Shown in pieces: positions 47,373 through 57,172 of a stretch of DNA of 59,073 nt. Origin of the DNA: Candidatus Raymondbacteria bacterium RIFOXYA2_FULL_49_16 (GTDB lineage: Bacteria; Fibrobacterota; OXYB2-FULL-49-7; XYB2-FULL-49-35); contig MFYT01000097.1 in NCBI GenBank assembly GCA_001789205.1, positions 36,549-95,621 on the forward strand. The letters are read 5' to 3'. The notes under the pieces are model-generated. The model ran no database searches. It saw only the letters and a list, made by a program, of their open reading frames with translations, and was not told the DNA's origin. The position numbers and the translations under genes are program-made. The stretch's first letter is position 1. Every line of letters begins with the position of its first letter.

Positions 47373-48764
47373 ATGGCCCAGCAAAAGACCGACATGAAGC
47401 AAGTCGTTTCGCTCTGTAAACGCCGCGGATTCATTTTTCCCGGGTCCGAGATATACGGCGGCCTGGCAAACACCTGGGACTACGGCCCCTATGGCTGTGA
47501 ATTCAAAAACAACGTCAAAAGAGAGTGGTGGCGCTCGTTTGTGCTCATGCGCGACGACGTGGTGGGTTTGGATTCGCCCATTCTGCTCAACCCCAAGGTC
47601 TGGGAGGCATCGGGCCATCTCAAGTCCTTTGCCGATCCGCTTATGGATTGCCGCGACTGCAAGGAGCGCGTGCGTGGCGATCAACTCATCGAGGCGAAAC
47701 TGGGCGATGGCGCATCGCGCGGCATGGATTTCAAGGCCATTTACGAAACCATTGTAAAGCACGACATACGGTGCCCGCGCTGCGGCAACAAGAATTTCAC
47801 AGAACCGCGCGCCTTTAATCTGATGTTCAAGACGTTCCAAGGCGTCATCGAAGACGCCACGGCTGTGGTCTATATGCGGCCCGAGACCGCGCAGGGCATT
47901 TTCCTCGAATTCAAGAACGTGGTCACCACCTGCAGACAGAAGGTGCCTTTTGGTATTGGCCAGATAGGCAAGGCCTTCCGCAACGAAATCACTCCGGGCA
48001 ACTTTATCTTCCGTACGCGCGAATTCGAACAGATGGAACTGGAATTTTTCTGCAAACCAGGCAGCGAGATCGAATGGTTCGAATACTGGAAGACGTATTG
48101 CACCGAATGGCTCTACGGCCTTGGGTTAAAAAAAGAGAAGATGCGCGTGCGCAACCATGAGAAAGACGAATTGTCGCATTATTCAAACGCCACCTGCGAT
48201 ATCGAATACGAGTTTCCGTTCGGCTGGGGTGAAATGTGGGGCATTGCTTCGCGAACCGACTTTGATCTCAAGGCGCACATGACCCATTCAGGCGAAGACC
48301 TCCAGTATATTGACCAGGCAAAGAACGAAAAATATGTCCCCTACGTCATTGAACCGTCCCTGGGAGTGGACCGCTGCCTGCTCACCTTCCTTATCGACGC
48401 ATACGATGAGGACGAGATTGAAGGGGAGAAGCGTATTGTCCTGCGGCTCCATCCACGGCTTGCGCCCGTCAAAGCGGCTATTCTTCCGTTACTCAAAAAA
48501 GAGCCAGTCATGCCCCTTGCTGAGAAGATTTTTAAAGATCTGATCAAATCCGGCAAATGGAACCTCGAATTCGATGAGTCTGGATCAATCGGCAAACGGT
48601 ACCGAAGGCAGGACGAATTGGGCACGCCCTTCTGTTTTACCGTTGATTTTGATTCGCTCAACGACAATAAAGTGACAATCAGGGACCGGGACACGCTCAA
48701 ACAGGAACGGGTCGATATATCCGCGATCCAGACCATACTCCAAGAAAAGATCGAACAGTCATGA
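47373..48764 (+). CDS. glyS: Glycyl-tRNA synthetase, single-chain (eukaryote/archaeal-like) type
   Basis: A 463-residue class II synthetase of the alpha2 type rather than the alpha2beta2 type. N-terminal signature [20 protein letters not shown], a four-cysteine zinc insertion ([14 protein letters not shown]), the RPETAQGIF motif, motif 2 around FRNEITPG and [10 protein letters not shown], and motif 3 in [13 protein letters not shown]. The C-terminal anticodon-binding domain follows ([17 protein letters not shown]). The stop overlaps the ddl start by 4 bases. No beta subunit gene is present, as expected. Confidence 0.96.
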   Translation: MAQQKTDMKQVVSLCKRRGFIFPGSEIYGGLANTWDYGPYGCEFKNNVKREWWRSFVLMRDDVVGLDSPILLNPKVWEASGHLKSFADPLMDCRDCKERVRGDQLIEAKLGDGASRGMDFKAIYETIVKHDIRCPRCGNKNFTEPRAFNLMFKTFQGVIEDATAVVYMRPETAQGIFLEFKNVVTTCRQKVPFGIGQIGKAFRNEITPGNFIFRTREFEQMELEFFCKPGSEIEWFEYWKTYCTEWLYGLGLKKEKMRVRNHEKDELSHYSNATCDIEYEFPFGWGEMWGIASRTDFDLKAHMTHSGEDLQYIDQAKNEKYVPYVIEPSLGVDRCLLTFLIDAYDEDEIEGEKRIVLRLHPRLAPVKAAILPLLKKEPVMPLAEKIFKDLIKSGKWNLEFDESGSIGKRYRRQDELGTPFCFTVDFDSLNDNKVTIRDRDTLKQERVDISAIQTILQEKIEQS

Positions 48765-49816
48765 ACAAAACCAGGGTCGCGGTCATCATGGGCGGTACGT
48801 CTGGCGAGCACCCGGTGTCGCTCAAATCAGGCAATGGGATTGTCAATAATCTTGATTATACTGAGTATGCAACATGCCCGGTGATCATCGGTACTGACGG
48901 CATGTGGCACTGCGCCGGTTCATACGCTGACTACGAAAAGAACAATCCCTTTGACAGCGCCGCGTTCCTCAAATCGAGCTCTGACGGTACGCCCTATTTC
49001 CCCCCTTTTCTTCTTTTAGCCCAGGGAAAACCCGACATAGTATTCCCCATTGTGCACGGCACAGGAGGAGAGGACGGCACACTCCAGGGCTTGCTCGAAA
49101 TCTACGGACTTCCTTATACTGGATCGGGTGTTTTAGGCAGCTCCCTTGCCATGCACAAACGCAAGGCAAAGGAACTTTACATTCAGTACGGACTCACTAC
49201 ACCCGATTATTCGTATTATACACGCGAACAGTGGCGGATTGGCGCAGCGACCATCCCCAGTCATGTCACCGATAAACTGGGACTGCCTGTTTTTGTGAAA
49301 ATACCCACGGGTGGCTCGAGCATTGGCATGGGCATGGCCCAGTCCCGCGATGAAATTCGCGACCTGTGCGAACGCTTTTTCAGCGAAAGCAGGGAAGTGC
49401 TCTTTGAGAAGGCGGTCAAGGGTACGGAGGTGTCGTGCGGCGTACTCGATTCAGCTGACGGCGAACCCGAGGCGCTTGCCGTAACCGAGATTGTTCCGGT
49501 AAAGGCGGCTTTTTTTGACTATGAGGCGAAATACGAAAAGGGAGCGAGCAGGGAGATAACCCCTGCCAGAATCTCCGCTGATCTGACGCAAAAGGTGCAT
49601 CGGGCCGCGGTCATGGCCCACAAGGCGCTTCATTGTTCGGGTTTTTCACGTTCCGATATTATCATCGCGAACCAGAAACTCTATACGCTCGAGACAAATA
49701 CGCTTCCTGGTTTTACTGAGACGTCGCTATTGCCCCAGATGGCGGCCGCCAGCGGCCTCACCTATGCCGAATTTCTCGACCGGATCATTCAACAGGCCCT
49801 GGCGCGAGCACGCTAG
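48761..49816 (+). CDS. ddl: D-alanine-D-alanine ligase
   Basis: Makes the D-Ala-D-Ala dipeptide of the peptidoglycan stem. The 351-residue ATP-grasp enzyme has [66 protein letters not shown] and [18 protein letters not shown]. It has the substrate and metal motifs of a full Ddl. The ATG overlaps the glyS stop (ATGA), and tsaB follows after 12 bases. Confidence 0.95.
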   Translation: MNKTRVAVIMGGTSGEHPVSLKSGNGIVNNLDYTEYATCPVIIGTDGMWHCAGSYADYEKNNPFDSAAFLKSSSDGTPYFPPFLLLAQGKPDIVFPIVHGTGGEDGTLQGLLEIYGLPYTGSGVLGSSLAMHKRKAKELYIQYGLTTPDYSYYTREQWRIGAATIPSHVTDKLGLPVFVKIPTGGSSIGMGMAQSRDEIRDLCERFFSESREVLFEKAVKGTEVSCGVLDSADGEPEALAVTEIVPVKAAFFDYEAKYEKGASREITPARISADLTQKVHRAAVMAHKALHCSGFSRSDIIIANQKLYTLETNTLPGFTETSLLPQMAAASGLTYAEFLDRIIQQALARAR

Positions 49817-49828
49817 AGTTTTTTGCGT

Positions 49829-50509
49829 ATGCGCAACGGACGTGACCATATTCTTGTTCTCGATTCATCCACAGCCTCCCCCTTTGTGTGCCTGGTGCGT
49901 GAAGGACGCATGGTTTGCAGCGCGGGAGCAGCGGTTGAGCGCTCCTTTTCGCAACAGGGCATGGACCTCATTCTGCGGATACTTCAAGAAACTGACTTGG
50001 GACCAACCGATCTTTCAGCTGTGGCGTGCGTCACGGGTCCGGGATCGTTCACGGGTGTGCGTATTGGCCTGGCCATGATCAAGGGATTGCTTTTCCGCAC
50101 CCAGGTCCCGGGCATTGCCCTTTCCTCGCTGCGCCTATTTGCCCAACTCTGCCTGGGAAAGGGGTCCATGGTGTGTCCGATTATTGACGCGCGCATGGGC
50201 GATGTGTATGCGGCCGCGTACGACAGAGATGGAAACGAGGTTCTCGGTGCGCGCGCTGAGCCGCCAGCTGATTTTGCGGCACGGCTCTCGGGACAGGCGC
50301 TTTTCTGCGGGCCCAATCCCGCGGCCTTTTCATCCGTGTTTCAGGCATGTTCCGGGATTGTTCCCGCATATGCGACACCTGGCAGCGAAGCGTACCAACA
50401 GGCGGCCGCTGATGTTGCATGGAAGGATTTTGAAAAACATATATTTGTTCCAATTTCAGAAATGGAGCCGGTGTATCTGAGAAAATCGTATGCTGAGATG
50501 CGGGCTTAA
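49829..50509 (+). CDS. tsaB: tRNA threonylcarbamoyladenosine biosynthesis protein TsaB
   Basis: TsaB partners TsaD and TsaE in making t6A at position 37 of ANN-reading tRNAs. The ATG at 49829 is taken; a TTG at 49823 is in frame upstream. The 226-residue protein begins with ILVLDSSTASPFVCLV and has SAVACVTGPGSFTGVRIGLAM, the ASKHA-fold signature of the TsaB/TsaD family. It follows ddl by 12 bases and faces the FGE-like lipoprotein gene convergently. The tsaD and tsaE genes are not in the window, but rimI is nearby. Confidence 0.93.
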   Translation: MRNGRDHILVLDSSTASPFVCLVREGRMVCSAGAAVERSFSQQGMDLILRILQETDLGPTDLSAVACVTGPGSFTGVRIGLAMIKGLLFRTQVPGIALSSLRLFAQLCLGKGSMVCPIIDARMGDVYAAAYDRDGNEVLGARAEPPADFAARLSGQALFCGPNPAAFSSVFQACSGIVPAYATPGSEAYQQAAADVAWKDFEKHIFVPISEMEPVYLRKSYAEMRA

Positions 50510-50523
50510 GGGGATAAAGGTAT

Positions 50524-51657
50524 TTAGTTGTTTAATCTGCTGAAGTAATTGTAATAGGTCCAGAAGACAGAGTTTTCGATCACCAACCGCACGCCGATTT
50601 TACCATCAAGAGTTGAATCCGGATGTTCGGAATAGCTTTCAGTTGTCTTGAGGTTGGGCGACGATGCTTTGTCGGAGAAACAACCACCTTTGATCACCTT
50701 GGCCGGGAATTTCGGGGTTGAATCAGTGACTGAATAGATTCCCCTGGCGCTCCACCAGTCTTCGGTCCATTCCCACAGGTTTCCGGTAACGTCATAGAGC
50801 CGGTAAGGGTTTGAGAGTTTTGATCCAATATTGGCGGGCGCGCTTTTTCCGTATACAGCGCTTTCTTCCGAGAGTTTTCCATTGTACGTGCTGTAGGAGA
50901 TCCCCCGTCCTGCAAGAGCGAATGTTTCCCATTCTTCTTCAGTCGGCAGTCTGAATCCGTAGTTTCCAGGGATGCGTGTATAAAAGGCCACGGTGAAGGT
51001 GTCGGGGTACAGGACAAGAGTATCAGAGTAGCGTTCCATTGTCGAGGCGAGACTTTTCAGGCATGTAGAATCGGGCAGGGTATCAAACAGGAAGAAATAC
51101 TTGCCCTGATATGCAAAGAAGGTATCGAGTGAAGCGGAACAGCCAGATCCTGGAATTGAATCCGTGGCAGCCGCCGTGTCTGCGCAATATATATAATTTG
51201 CTCCAATGATTCTGGGCGTCAGGAGTGTGTCTATGCCCAGAGAATCATAGACAGGATCAAATAAAAGAGCGTTAAGTATGGTATCGTTAATCGAGTGGAT
51301 GAGTAGGGTGTCTATTAACACCTGCAGCACGTTGTCGCATTTTTTCGTTAGTGAATCGGCAAATTGGGCAGCCTGATACCAGGAGAGCGTTTTGGGGAGC
51401 TCTGACACGGATCCGTTGTTACCCATGACCGCGCTGTACACAGCTTCGGAGATCTCTTTCCTGCAGACCCAGAGGGTATCGGTTCCCATGGGCACTCGGA
51501 TGAATTCAATAGAGGCGCCTTGCATGGGAAGGGTCGCGCTTACGAGAGAAGCTTTTGCCAGGGTATCGTCAACGTCTGTTGTCTTGGCTGGATTGTCGGA
51601 ACAGCCCCACGCAAGAAGGAGTGCGCAGGTTGCCGCGGCAGAGATATAGGTTCTCAT
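50524..51657 (-). CDS. SUMF1/FGE-domain lipoprotein with a large insertion
   Basis: A 377-residue protein. The ATG at 51657 gives a lipoprotein signal peptide ending LLAWGC (lipobox cysteine). The FGE-sulfatase domain begins with IEFIRVPMGTDTLWVCRKEI and SWYQAAQFADSLTKKCD and ends with GFRLPTEEEWETFALAG, YDVTGNLWEWTEDWW and VIKGGCFSDKASS. Between the halves, about 120 residues (rich in D, S, L and T, roughly 90-215) replace what is normally a short loop. It starts 59 bases from the divergent rimI start. Function is open: such proteins may be sulfatase activators or outer-membrane motility and adhesion lipoproteins. Confidence 0.78.
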   Translation of the reverse strand: MRTYISAAATCALLLAWGCSDNPAKTTDVDDTLAKASLVSATLPMQGASIEFIRVPMGTDTLWVCRKEISEAVYSAVMGNNGSVSELPKTLSWYQAAQFADSLTKKCDNVLQVLIDTLLIHSINDTILNALLFDPVYDSLGIDTLLTPRIIGANYIYCADTAAATDSIPGSGCSASLDTFFAYQGKYFFLFDTLPDSTCLKSLASTMERYSDTLVLYPDTFTVAFYTRIPGNYGFRLPTEEEWETFALAGRGISYSTYNGKLSEESAVYGKSAPANIGSKLSNPYRLYDVTGNLWEWTEDWWSARGIYSVTDSTPKFPAKVIKGGCFSDKASSPNLKTTESYSEHPDSTLDGKIGVRLVIENSVFWTYYNYFSRLNN

Positions 51658-51716
51658 TTGATAGTAAATTAAGATAACAATTAATGAAAGCGCCAATCAA
51701 TAGTTATATTGTTGTC

Positions 51717-52157
51717 ATGGTGACCATACGCACCATGGCGGAGTCCGATCTCCCTGCGGTTAAAGGAATTGAAGATGTTGTTTTTACCGACCCGTGGTCA
51801 TTTCAGCAGCTTCGGGAAGAACTGGAGCAGAAGGCTTTGGCCTTTGTCGCGGAGGACGAAGAGGGCTTGGTCGGATACGCCTTCGCACGCCCTATTATAG
51901 ACCAGGTCGAAATCCTTAGTATTGCGGTTGCCCGGCATAAACAGGGAAAGGGGACTGGAACAGTGCTCCTTGATTACATCATTGCATACGCACGGACGCA
52001 GGGAATAGGCAAGGCTTTTTTGGAAGTGAGGGTGTCGAACACAGCGGCTATCAATTTATATAAATTAAAACTTTTTCAGGTATTAAGCACCAGAAAGGGA
52101 TACTATTCTGATGGTGAGGATGCCTTTGTTATGGAAAAGACCATTGATTTTGCTTGA
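51717..52157 (+). CDS. rimI: Ribosomal-protein alanine N-acetyltransferase RimI-like (GNAT)
   Basis: A 146-residue GNAT. The ATG at 51717 is taken; an earlier ATG at 51684 is also possible and neither has a clear ribosome binding site. It has RTMAESDLPAVKGIED, the acetyl-CoA loop RHKQGKGTGTVLLDYI, LEVRVSNTAAINLYK and STRKGYYSDGEDAFVMEK, the last being the RimI/ArdT-type end. RimI acetylates the N-terminal alanine of ribosomal S18. It sits close to tsaB, a common pairing in bacteria. Confidence 0.88.
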   Translation: MVTIRTMAESDLPAVKGIEDVVFTDPWSFQQLREELEQKALAFVAEDEEGLVGYAFARPIIDQVEILSIAVARHKQGKGTGTVLLDYIIAYARTQGIGKAFLEVRVSNTAAINLYKLKLFQVLSTRKGYYSDGEDAFVMEKTIDFA

Positions 52158-52205
52158 AAAAAATATTACTATATAAGTATCTTAAATCATATAAAGGGGT
52201 TAAGT

Positions 52206-52853
52206 ATGAAATTCCAGGCTCTTATAGTTGTGTTCATTTTTATTGGGCTTGGACCGGTTTTTTCCCAAATTGATCTGAAGGAAAAGGCGCAGCTGATCGG
52301 CATACAACCCGATGAACGCAAAGGAGCGACCGAGCAGGAACATCAAACCGATATTGCCTTTATTTTCATGTCGCAACCGAGCGCCTACTACCACCAGCGG
52401 AAAGAAAATACCATAATTATTGAGTTTTATGATGCCATGCTGGGCGAGGACCCGCTATCGCCTATTGCAGTGCCGCCTTTTGCCAGCAGCAAGGTGAGCA
52501 ATGAAAAGGTCGATGTCAATGCGGGCATCGAAGGGCTGCAAGCTGATCTGAAGGACATTGTGAGGGTCGAATTGACGTTCGATGAGGGCGTTGAACTCGA
52601 TCTTACTCTTAATCAGGATTTTAACGTCATCACCCTTGCCACAGTCTGGTCAAGGGGCGGGAAACTGAAGAGCGCGGTCACAACCAGGAAATCAAAGACA
52701 TGGATCTGGATGATAGGCGGTTTTGTGGGCATTACAGGCGCGGCAGTTGGTGTTCTGTACAGCACTGGTGTGATTGGCGGCAAAGAGGATACGGTCGTCA
52801 CTAATAACGGGTGGAAGCCTCCGCCGCTTCCAGGCATACCAACCCCTCCATAA
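52206..52853 (+). CDS. Exported protein with C-terminal membrane helix, tandem paralogue 1
   Basis: A 215-residue protein with AAAGGGG six to nine bases before the ATG. Signal peptide LIVVFIFIGLGPVFSQ, then the shared domain DLKEKAQLIGIQ, FIFMSQPSAYYHQRKEN, IIIEFYD, VDVNAGIEGLQADLKDIVRV and TLNQDFNVITLATVW. A C-terminal helix (WIWMIGGFVGITGAAVGVLY) and a proline-rich end follow. The strand pattern resembles an AMIN-like beta domain, but I cannot confirm that. Probably anchored in the inner membrane with the domain in the periplasm. Followed by its close copy at 52882. Confidence 0.72.
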   Translation: MKFQALIVVFIFIGLGPVFSQIDLKEKAQLIGIQPDERKGATEQEHQTDIAFIFMSQPSAYYHQRKENTIIIEFYDAMLGEDPLSPIAVPPFASSKVSNEKVDVNAGIEGLQADLKDIVRVELTFDEGVELDLTLNQDFNVITLATVWSRGGKLKSAVTTRKSKTWIWMIGGFVGITGAAVGVLYSTGVIGGKEDTVVTNNGWKPPPLPGIPTPP

Positions 52854-52881
52854 CCAAACAATCAGGGAAAGAGAAGACTCT

Positions 52882-53526
52882 ATGAAAACATTTCTGTTCT
52901 TCATGACAGCGTCGTTGCTCTGTCTCCCGGTCTTTTCCCAGCTCGATCTCAAGGAAAAGGCGCAGCTCATCGGCATCCAGATTGAGGATAAAAAGGGCGC
53001 CACGGAACAGGAAATGCTCTCTGACGTCAGTTTCATTTTTATTTCCCAGCCCAGCGCTTTTTATCACCAGCGCAAGGACAGTCTGGTCACTATCGAATTT
53101 TACGACGCAACGCTGGGGGAGGAGCCTATTCCTTCGATTATTCAGTCACCGTTTGTCAATAGCTGGGTTTCGGTTGATAAGGTCGACGTCAACGCTGGCA
53201 TCGAAGGCCTCAAGGCCGATTTCAAGGACGTTGTCAGGGTCTCCCTCGAGATTGAAAAGGGCATTGACATCGATTTTACCATGAGCCAGGATTTCAACGT
53301 CTTCACTCTTGCCACGGTCTGGTCAAAGACAGGCAAGACCGCCACCACTCTCACCCAGAAAAAGTCCAATAAAAAAGCGTGGATCTGGATGGCCGGCGGC
53401 AGCGCCGTGCTTATAGGCGGCGTGGTGGGAGTTCTGCTTATAGCAAACGATGATGGCGACGGGACTAAAACCGCAGTCTGGCCGGTGCCCGCACCGCCGT
53501 CGCTTCCACCGGCGCCTGCGAATTAA
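52882..53526 (+). CDS. Exported protein with C-terminal membrane helix, tandem paralogue 2
   Basis: A 214-residue copy of the preceding protein. Signal peptide FFMTASLLCLPVFSQ, then DLKEKAQLIGIQIED, FIFISQPSAFYHQRKDS, IEFYDATLGEEP, VDVNAGIEGLKADFKDVVRV, DFNVFTLATVWSK, the helix WIWMAGGSAVLIGGVVGVLL and a proline-rich tail. Most of the domain is conserved between the two, while the loop after EFYDA and the tails differ. GAGAAG lies eight bases before the ATG. The pair precedes the large TPR protein. Confidence 0.74.
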   Translation: MKTFLFFMTASLLCLPVFSQLDLKEKAQLIGIQIEDKKGATEQEMLSDVSFIFISQPSAFYHQRKDSLVTIEFYDATLGEEPIPSIIQSPFVNSWVSVDKVDVNAGIEGLKADFKDVVRVSLEIEKGIDIDFTMSQDFNVFTLATVWSKTGKTATTLTQKKSNKKAWIWMAGGSAVLIGGVVGVLLIANDDGDGTKTAVWPVPAPPSLPPAPAN

Positions 53527-53548
53527 CTTTTAAATAGCCGCTTGTGCA

Positions 53549-56500
53549 GTGCGCCTACTGTTTTTTTGCCTTATTGTAGTCTTCGTGTGCATGTCTTCTC
53601 CAGGAGGAGAGACTGATGACATCCTGCGGCTTGGCGACAAATTCTACGACGAAAAACTGTATAGTCTCGCGGTCGAACAGTACGAGAAATTCCTGAAAGT
53701 CCAGCCCGATCACGAAAAGGCGTCCCACGCGCTCTTCCGCCTGGGTCACAGCTACTTTTTCATGGGGAATTTCGGCCGTGCATCGGAATATTTCGACACC
53801 TATCTGAAGAGATATCCCAAGGACGCCCTCGTTGCCGCGGTCCTGTTCAAACAGGCCCAGTCGCTTTTCGAACTCAAGCGGTATGCTGAGGCCGCCCCGT
53901 GTTTCGCCCGGGTCTTTGACGAATACACATCCAGTCCTTCGGCCCAGGAAGCGCTCTATCGCAGCGGCCTCTCGTTTTATCGCGACAACGCCTTTGATAA
54001 AGCGCGTGAACAGCTCACCAAGTTTTTCGACCGGTATCCCAAGGGTCCTTTGGCCGCTGATGCCCTGGCCGCCCTTGCCGGCATGGCCCTTGCGGATGGA
54101 GAAAAGGACAATGCGATACAATACCTCCAGCAGTGCGTCTCTGGTTTTCCAGGGAGGACCGACCTTCTACCGCGCATCCATTACCGGCTTGCCGCCATCT
54201 ACCGCGACATAGACAACAAGGACCTTGCGATAAAGGAGTACCAGATAGCGCTGGCCGCGGCCGACACTCTGGCGCCGGGGTATGGCATGCTCGCTGAATT
54301 TTCAGATTACCTGTACGAGAAGAAACTTTGGGGAGCTTGCGCCGATTTGACGCGCCGGTATATTGAAAAAATGGCCGGTCAAGCGGCCCCGGCCTATTAT
54401 TTCCGCCTCCCTGAGGCGTTTTTTTACGCGGGCCAATACCGGAAGGCAGCGGACGAATACGACACCTTTGTGCTCAGATATCCCGACACCTCGGCCGTAA
54501 GTCTGGCCAAGTTCACCATTGCGCAGTGCTATGTCATGCTCAGACAGAACGAGACGGCAATCGAGTACCTCGAGGAATTGGCCCAACGGTTCGCGAACGA
54601 CCGCTATGGAGCGCGCGCCATACGGCTCATGGGCGATCTCTATTACGGCGATAGCCTCTATCTCAATGCGGTCAATATGTACCGGAAATACCTGCGTTCC
54701 ACAGCAGCCCAGGACCGTGACAGCGTGGCTTTCCGCATTGCCGCGATCTACGAAAAAGAATTCGGGAAAAACGCGTACGCGGTCTCCGAGTATCAGAAAT
54801 TCATCCAGGAATACCCTTTCAGCGAGCTTCTTGACGATGCACAGTTCGCCATCGGCCGCTGCGAGGAGGCAACGGGAAATTATCCGGTTGCGCTTGTCGC
54901 CTTTGACCGCCTGGTCGAGAATTATCCGTCCAGTCCTTTTGCGGTTGAGGCCGGTGAGCGTATGGAGTACATACGAAACTACCTGGTAAAAGATTATTCG
55001 GCGGCCATGGAACGTTTCACGGACATTGCGTTGACTACAGCCCTCACCGATGAACTCCGGTATTTCGCTATCGCCGACATCTTTGAATTCAATCTGAAGG
55101 AATTCGGCAAGGCTATTGTCACACTCGAGGATTACCGCAAGGAATACCCCAATTCCCCGGCGCTCGCCTCAGTGGGCTTCCGTATAGGCCAGCTCTACGA
55201 GAAACTCTCTCAGCGTGCGGCCCTGGAGTCAAACCCGCAGCTGGCGGCGCAGTACCGGGACAAAGCGCTTGCCGCCTACCGGATGGTAATCAAGGACTAT
55301 CCCGCTGATACGCTGGTCGACGATATAAATCTCAAATTACTCAAGGCCGCCAAGGCGCCCCTTAAAGAGTTCGAAGACTTCCTGAGCGTGTACCCGAAGA
55401 GCGGTCTCTTTCCCGAGGTGAGCTGCTATGTGGCGCAGCACTATATAGAAAGCGCGGGTGGCAGGGACGACAAGCGGATCACACTTGCCATTGAACGGTA
55501 CCGTAAGGCGATTGAATTCGATTCCCGCGGGGCCATGGCGCCGCGGGCTTATTTTGGCATGGGCAAGTGTTATCTGCTTCAGGGCAATCCCAAGGCAGCG
55601 GAATTTCAGTTCCAGCAGGTCATTCAAACCTATCCTCAGCACGCATTGGCGTCCGAAAGCCATTATATCCTGGGTGAAATCGCCCGCGCAGACCAGAAGT
55701 TTGCTGACGCACTGGGCTGGTACCGGAAGCTCATGTACAAGTTTCCCTTCTCGGCTTTTACCGAGCTTTCCGCGCTCCGGTCAGCGGATTGCCTTTATTT
55801 TCAGAAGGAGATCACCGGTGCGCTGAAGCAGTACCGGAATTTCCTGGCAAGTTATCCCAAGAGCGCGTTTACTGCCGAGGCCCAGGCTGGTCTGGGCGGC
55901 TGCTACGAATATATGGAAAAAACAGACGCAGCAATCAGGGAATACCGAGTGGTAGACGAACAATATTCCGCATGGCAGGGCGTTGGCGCCATACGCCTCA
56001 GGCTCGCCCGCCTTTACCGGTCATCGGGCGACAACCGGCAGGCAGTGGCCTATTTCAGGAAAGTCCTGGATGCCGATTCCCTCAAACGGGAACATGCGTC
56101 CGCTCTGGCCGAGTTCGGCGAAGTATTGTACGATCTCTCCAATTTCAGGGAGGCTGAAACGTGTTTCAAGCGCGGGCTTGCATGGGCGGCCGCGCCGCAG
56201 GACAGCGTAAAGGCCTGGAGCGGGTATATCCGCTGTCTTATCATTGAAGGAAATACTAAAGAGGCGAAAACGCAGAAGAGCCTCTTCAAGGACAGGTTTT
56301 CGAACGAGAAGAACGCCATTGCAAGCATGTATTTCACCGAGGGCATGTATCTTATCAACCGGAGTTCCTACGAAAAGGCCGAGAAACGGTTTTTTGAAAT
56401 TGTGGATGATTTTTCAGGGACTGATGCCGCGCCCGACGCGGTCTATTTTCAGGCATTCTGCAGGTATCAGCAGGGGTCACGGGCCGAAGCACTCGACCTT

Positions 56501-57172
56501 TTCAGAAAATTCCTCCAGCAATACCCAGGGCATCGTTTTGCCGACCAAGCCCGTTTTGCCTGCGCCGACATCCTGGAACAATTAGGGGATCTTCAGAAGG
56601 CGGCCGACGCCTATGCGGCGGTTGCCGCGTCTCGGGCAGCACCCCAGAAGTTGGCGGCCCGCGCGGTTGAAAGCGGCGCAACAGTCTACGGAAAAATAAA
56701 TGCGTGGAAAAAGGCCTATGAACTCAGGTATTTTTATGGAGAGAGGACCGGATTCGACAAATTGGGTGTACGCGAGCTTATCCAGCTCGGTTTTCTAGCG
56801 ACCCAGAGCGGCGATTTTCCCAAGGCGCTGGAATGGTTTACCGTTGCCGGGACAAAGGCCGGCGCCGACCAGATGGCCGAGGTCACCTACTGGATAGCCA
56901 AGTGCGCGGCTTCAACCGGCGACGACCAGAAGGCCATTGTCGAATATCTCAAAGTGCCTTTCCTGTACAAGGACGGAGGCATGTGGGGGTTTACGGCGAA
57001 ACTCGAGGCAGCGCAGCTCTATGAGAAGATTGGCGACATGGCAAACGCGAGGAATATATATGAGCAGATTGTTTCCGCAGACACTCCCGAGGGCAGGTTC
57101 GGCAGGGTTGCCGCTGCTCGCATAAAGCGGATCGAAATCATGGCGGGAAATCAAAACAGGGAAAAGGAATGA
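53549..57172 (+). CDS. 1,207-residue TPR-repeat protein, periplasmic
   Basis: GTG start with a signal-like N-terminus (LLFFCLIVVFVCMSSPGG). Repeats of about 34-40 residues fill the protein from residue ~25 to 1180, with the pattern A-x-x-Y-x-K-F-L-x-x-Y-P, for example YSLAVEQYEKFLKVQPDHEK, YPKDALVAAVLFKQAQ, and KEYPNSPALASVGFRIG. The Tyr-Pro pair and the YbgF/BamD-like spacing suggest a periplasmic scaffold. No catalytic domain is visible. It ends 4 bases into the next gene (ATGA), so it is coupled to the Crp-type regulator. Function: a protein-protein scaffold in the envelope. Confidence 0.85.
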   Translation: MRLLFFCLIVVFVCMSSPGGETDDILRLGDKFYDEKLYSLAVEQYEKFLKVQPDHEKASHALFRLGHSYFFMGNFGRASEYFDTYLKRYPKDALVAAVLFKQAQSLFELKRYAEAAPCFARVFDEYTSSPSAQEALYRSGLSFYRDNAFDKAREQLTKFFDRYPKGPLAADALAALAGMALADGEKDNAIQYLQQCVSGFPGRTDLLPRIHYRLAAIYRDIDNKDLAIKEYQIALAAADTLAPGYGMLAEFSDYLYEKKLWGACADLTRRYIEKMAGQAAPAYYFRLPEAFFYAGQYRKAADEYDTFVLRYPDTSAVSLAKFTIAQCYVMLRQNETAIEYLEELAQRFANDRYGARAIRLMGDLYYGDSLYLNAVNMYRKYLRSTAAQDRDSVAFRIAAIYEKEFGKNAYAVSEYQKFIQEYPFSELLDDAQFAIGRCEEATGNYPVALVAFDRLVENYPSSPFAVEAGERMEYIRNYLVKDYSAAMERFTDIALTTALTDELRYFAIADIFEFNLKEFGKAIVTLEDYRKEYPNSPALASVGFRIGQLYEKLSQRAALESNPQLAAQYRDKALAAYRMVIKDYPADTLVDDINLKLLKAAKAPLKEFEDFLSVYPKSGLFPEVSCYVAQHYIESAGGRDDKRITLAIERYRKAIEFDSRGAMAPRAYFGMGKCYLLQGNPKAAEFQFQQVIQTYPQHALASESHYILGEIARADQKFADALGWYRKLMYKFPFSAFTELSALRSADCLYFQKEITGALKQYRNFLASYPKSAFTAEAQAGLGGCYEYMEKTDAAIREYRVVDEQYSAWQGVGAIRLRLARLYRSSGDNRQAVAYFRKVLDADSLKREHASALAEFGEVLYDLSNFREAETCFKRGLAWAAAPQDSVKAWSGYIRCLIIEGNTKEAKTQKSLFKDRFSNEKNAIASMYFTEGMYLINRSSYEKAEKRFFEIVDDFSGTDAAPDAVYFQAFCRYQQGSRAEALDLFRKFLQQYPGHRFADQARFACADILEQLGDLQKAADAYAAVAASRAAPQKLAARAVESGATVYGKINAWKKAYELRYFYGERTGFDKLGVRELIQLGFLATQSGDFPKALEWFTVAGTKAGADQMAEVTYWIAKCAASTGDDQKAIVEYLKVPFLYKDGGMWGFTAKLEAAQLYEKIGDMANARNIYEQIVSADTPEGRFGRVAAARIKRIEIMAGNQNREKE

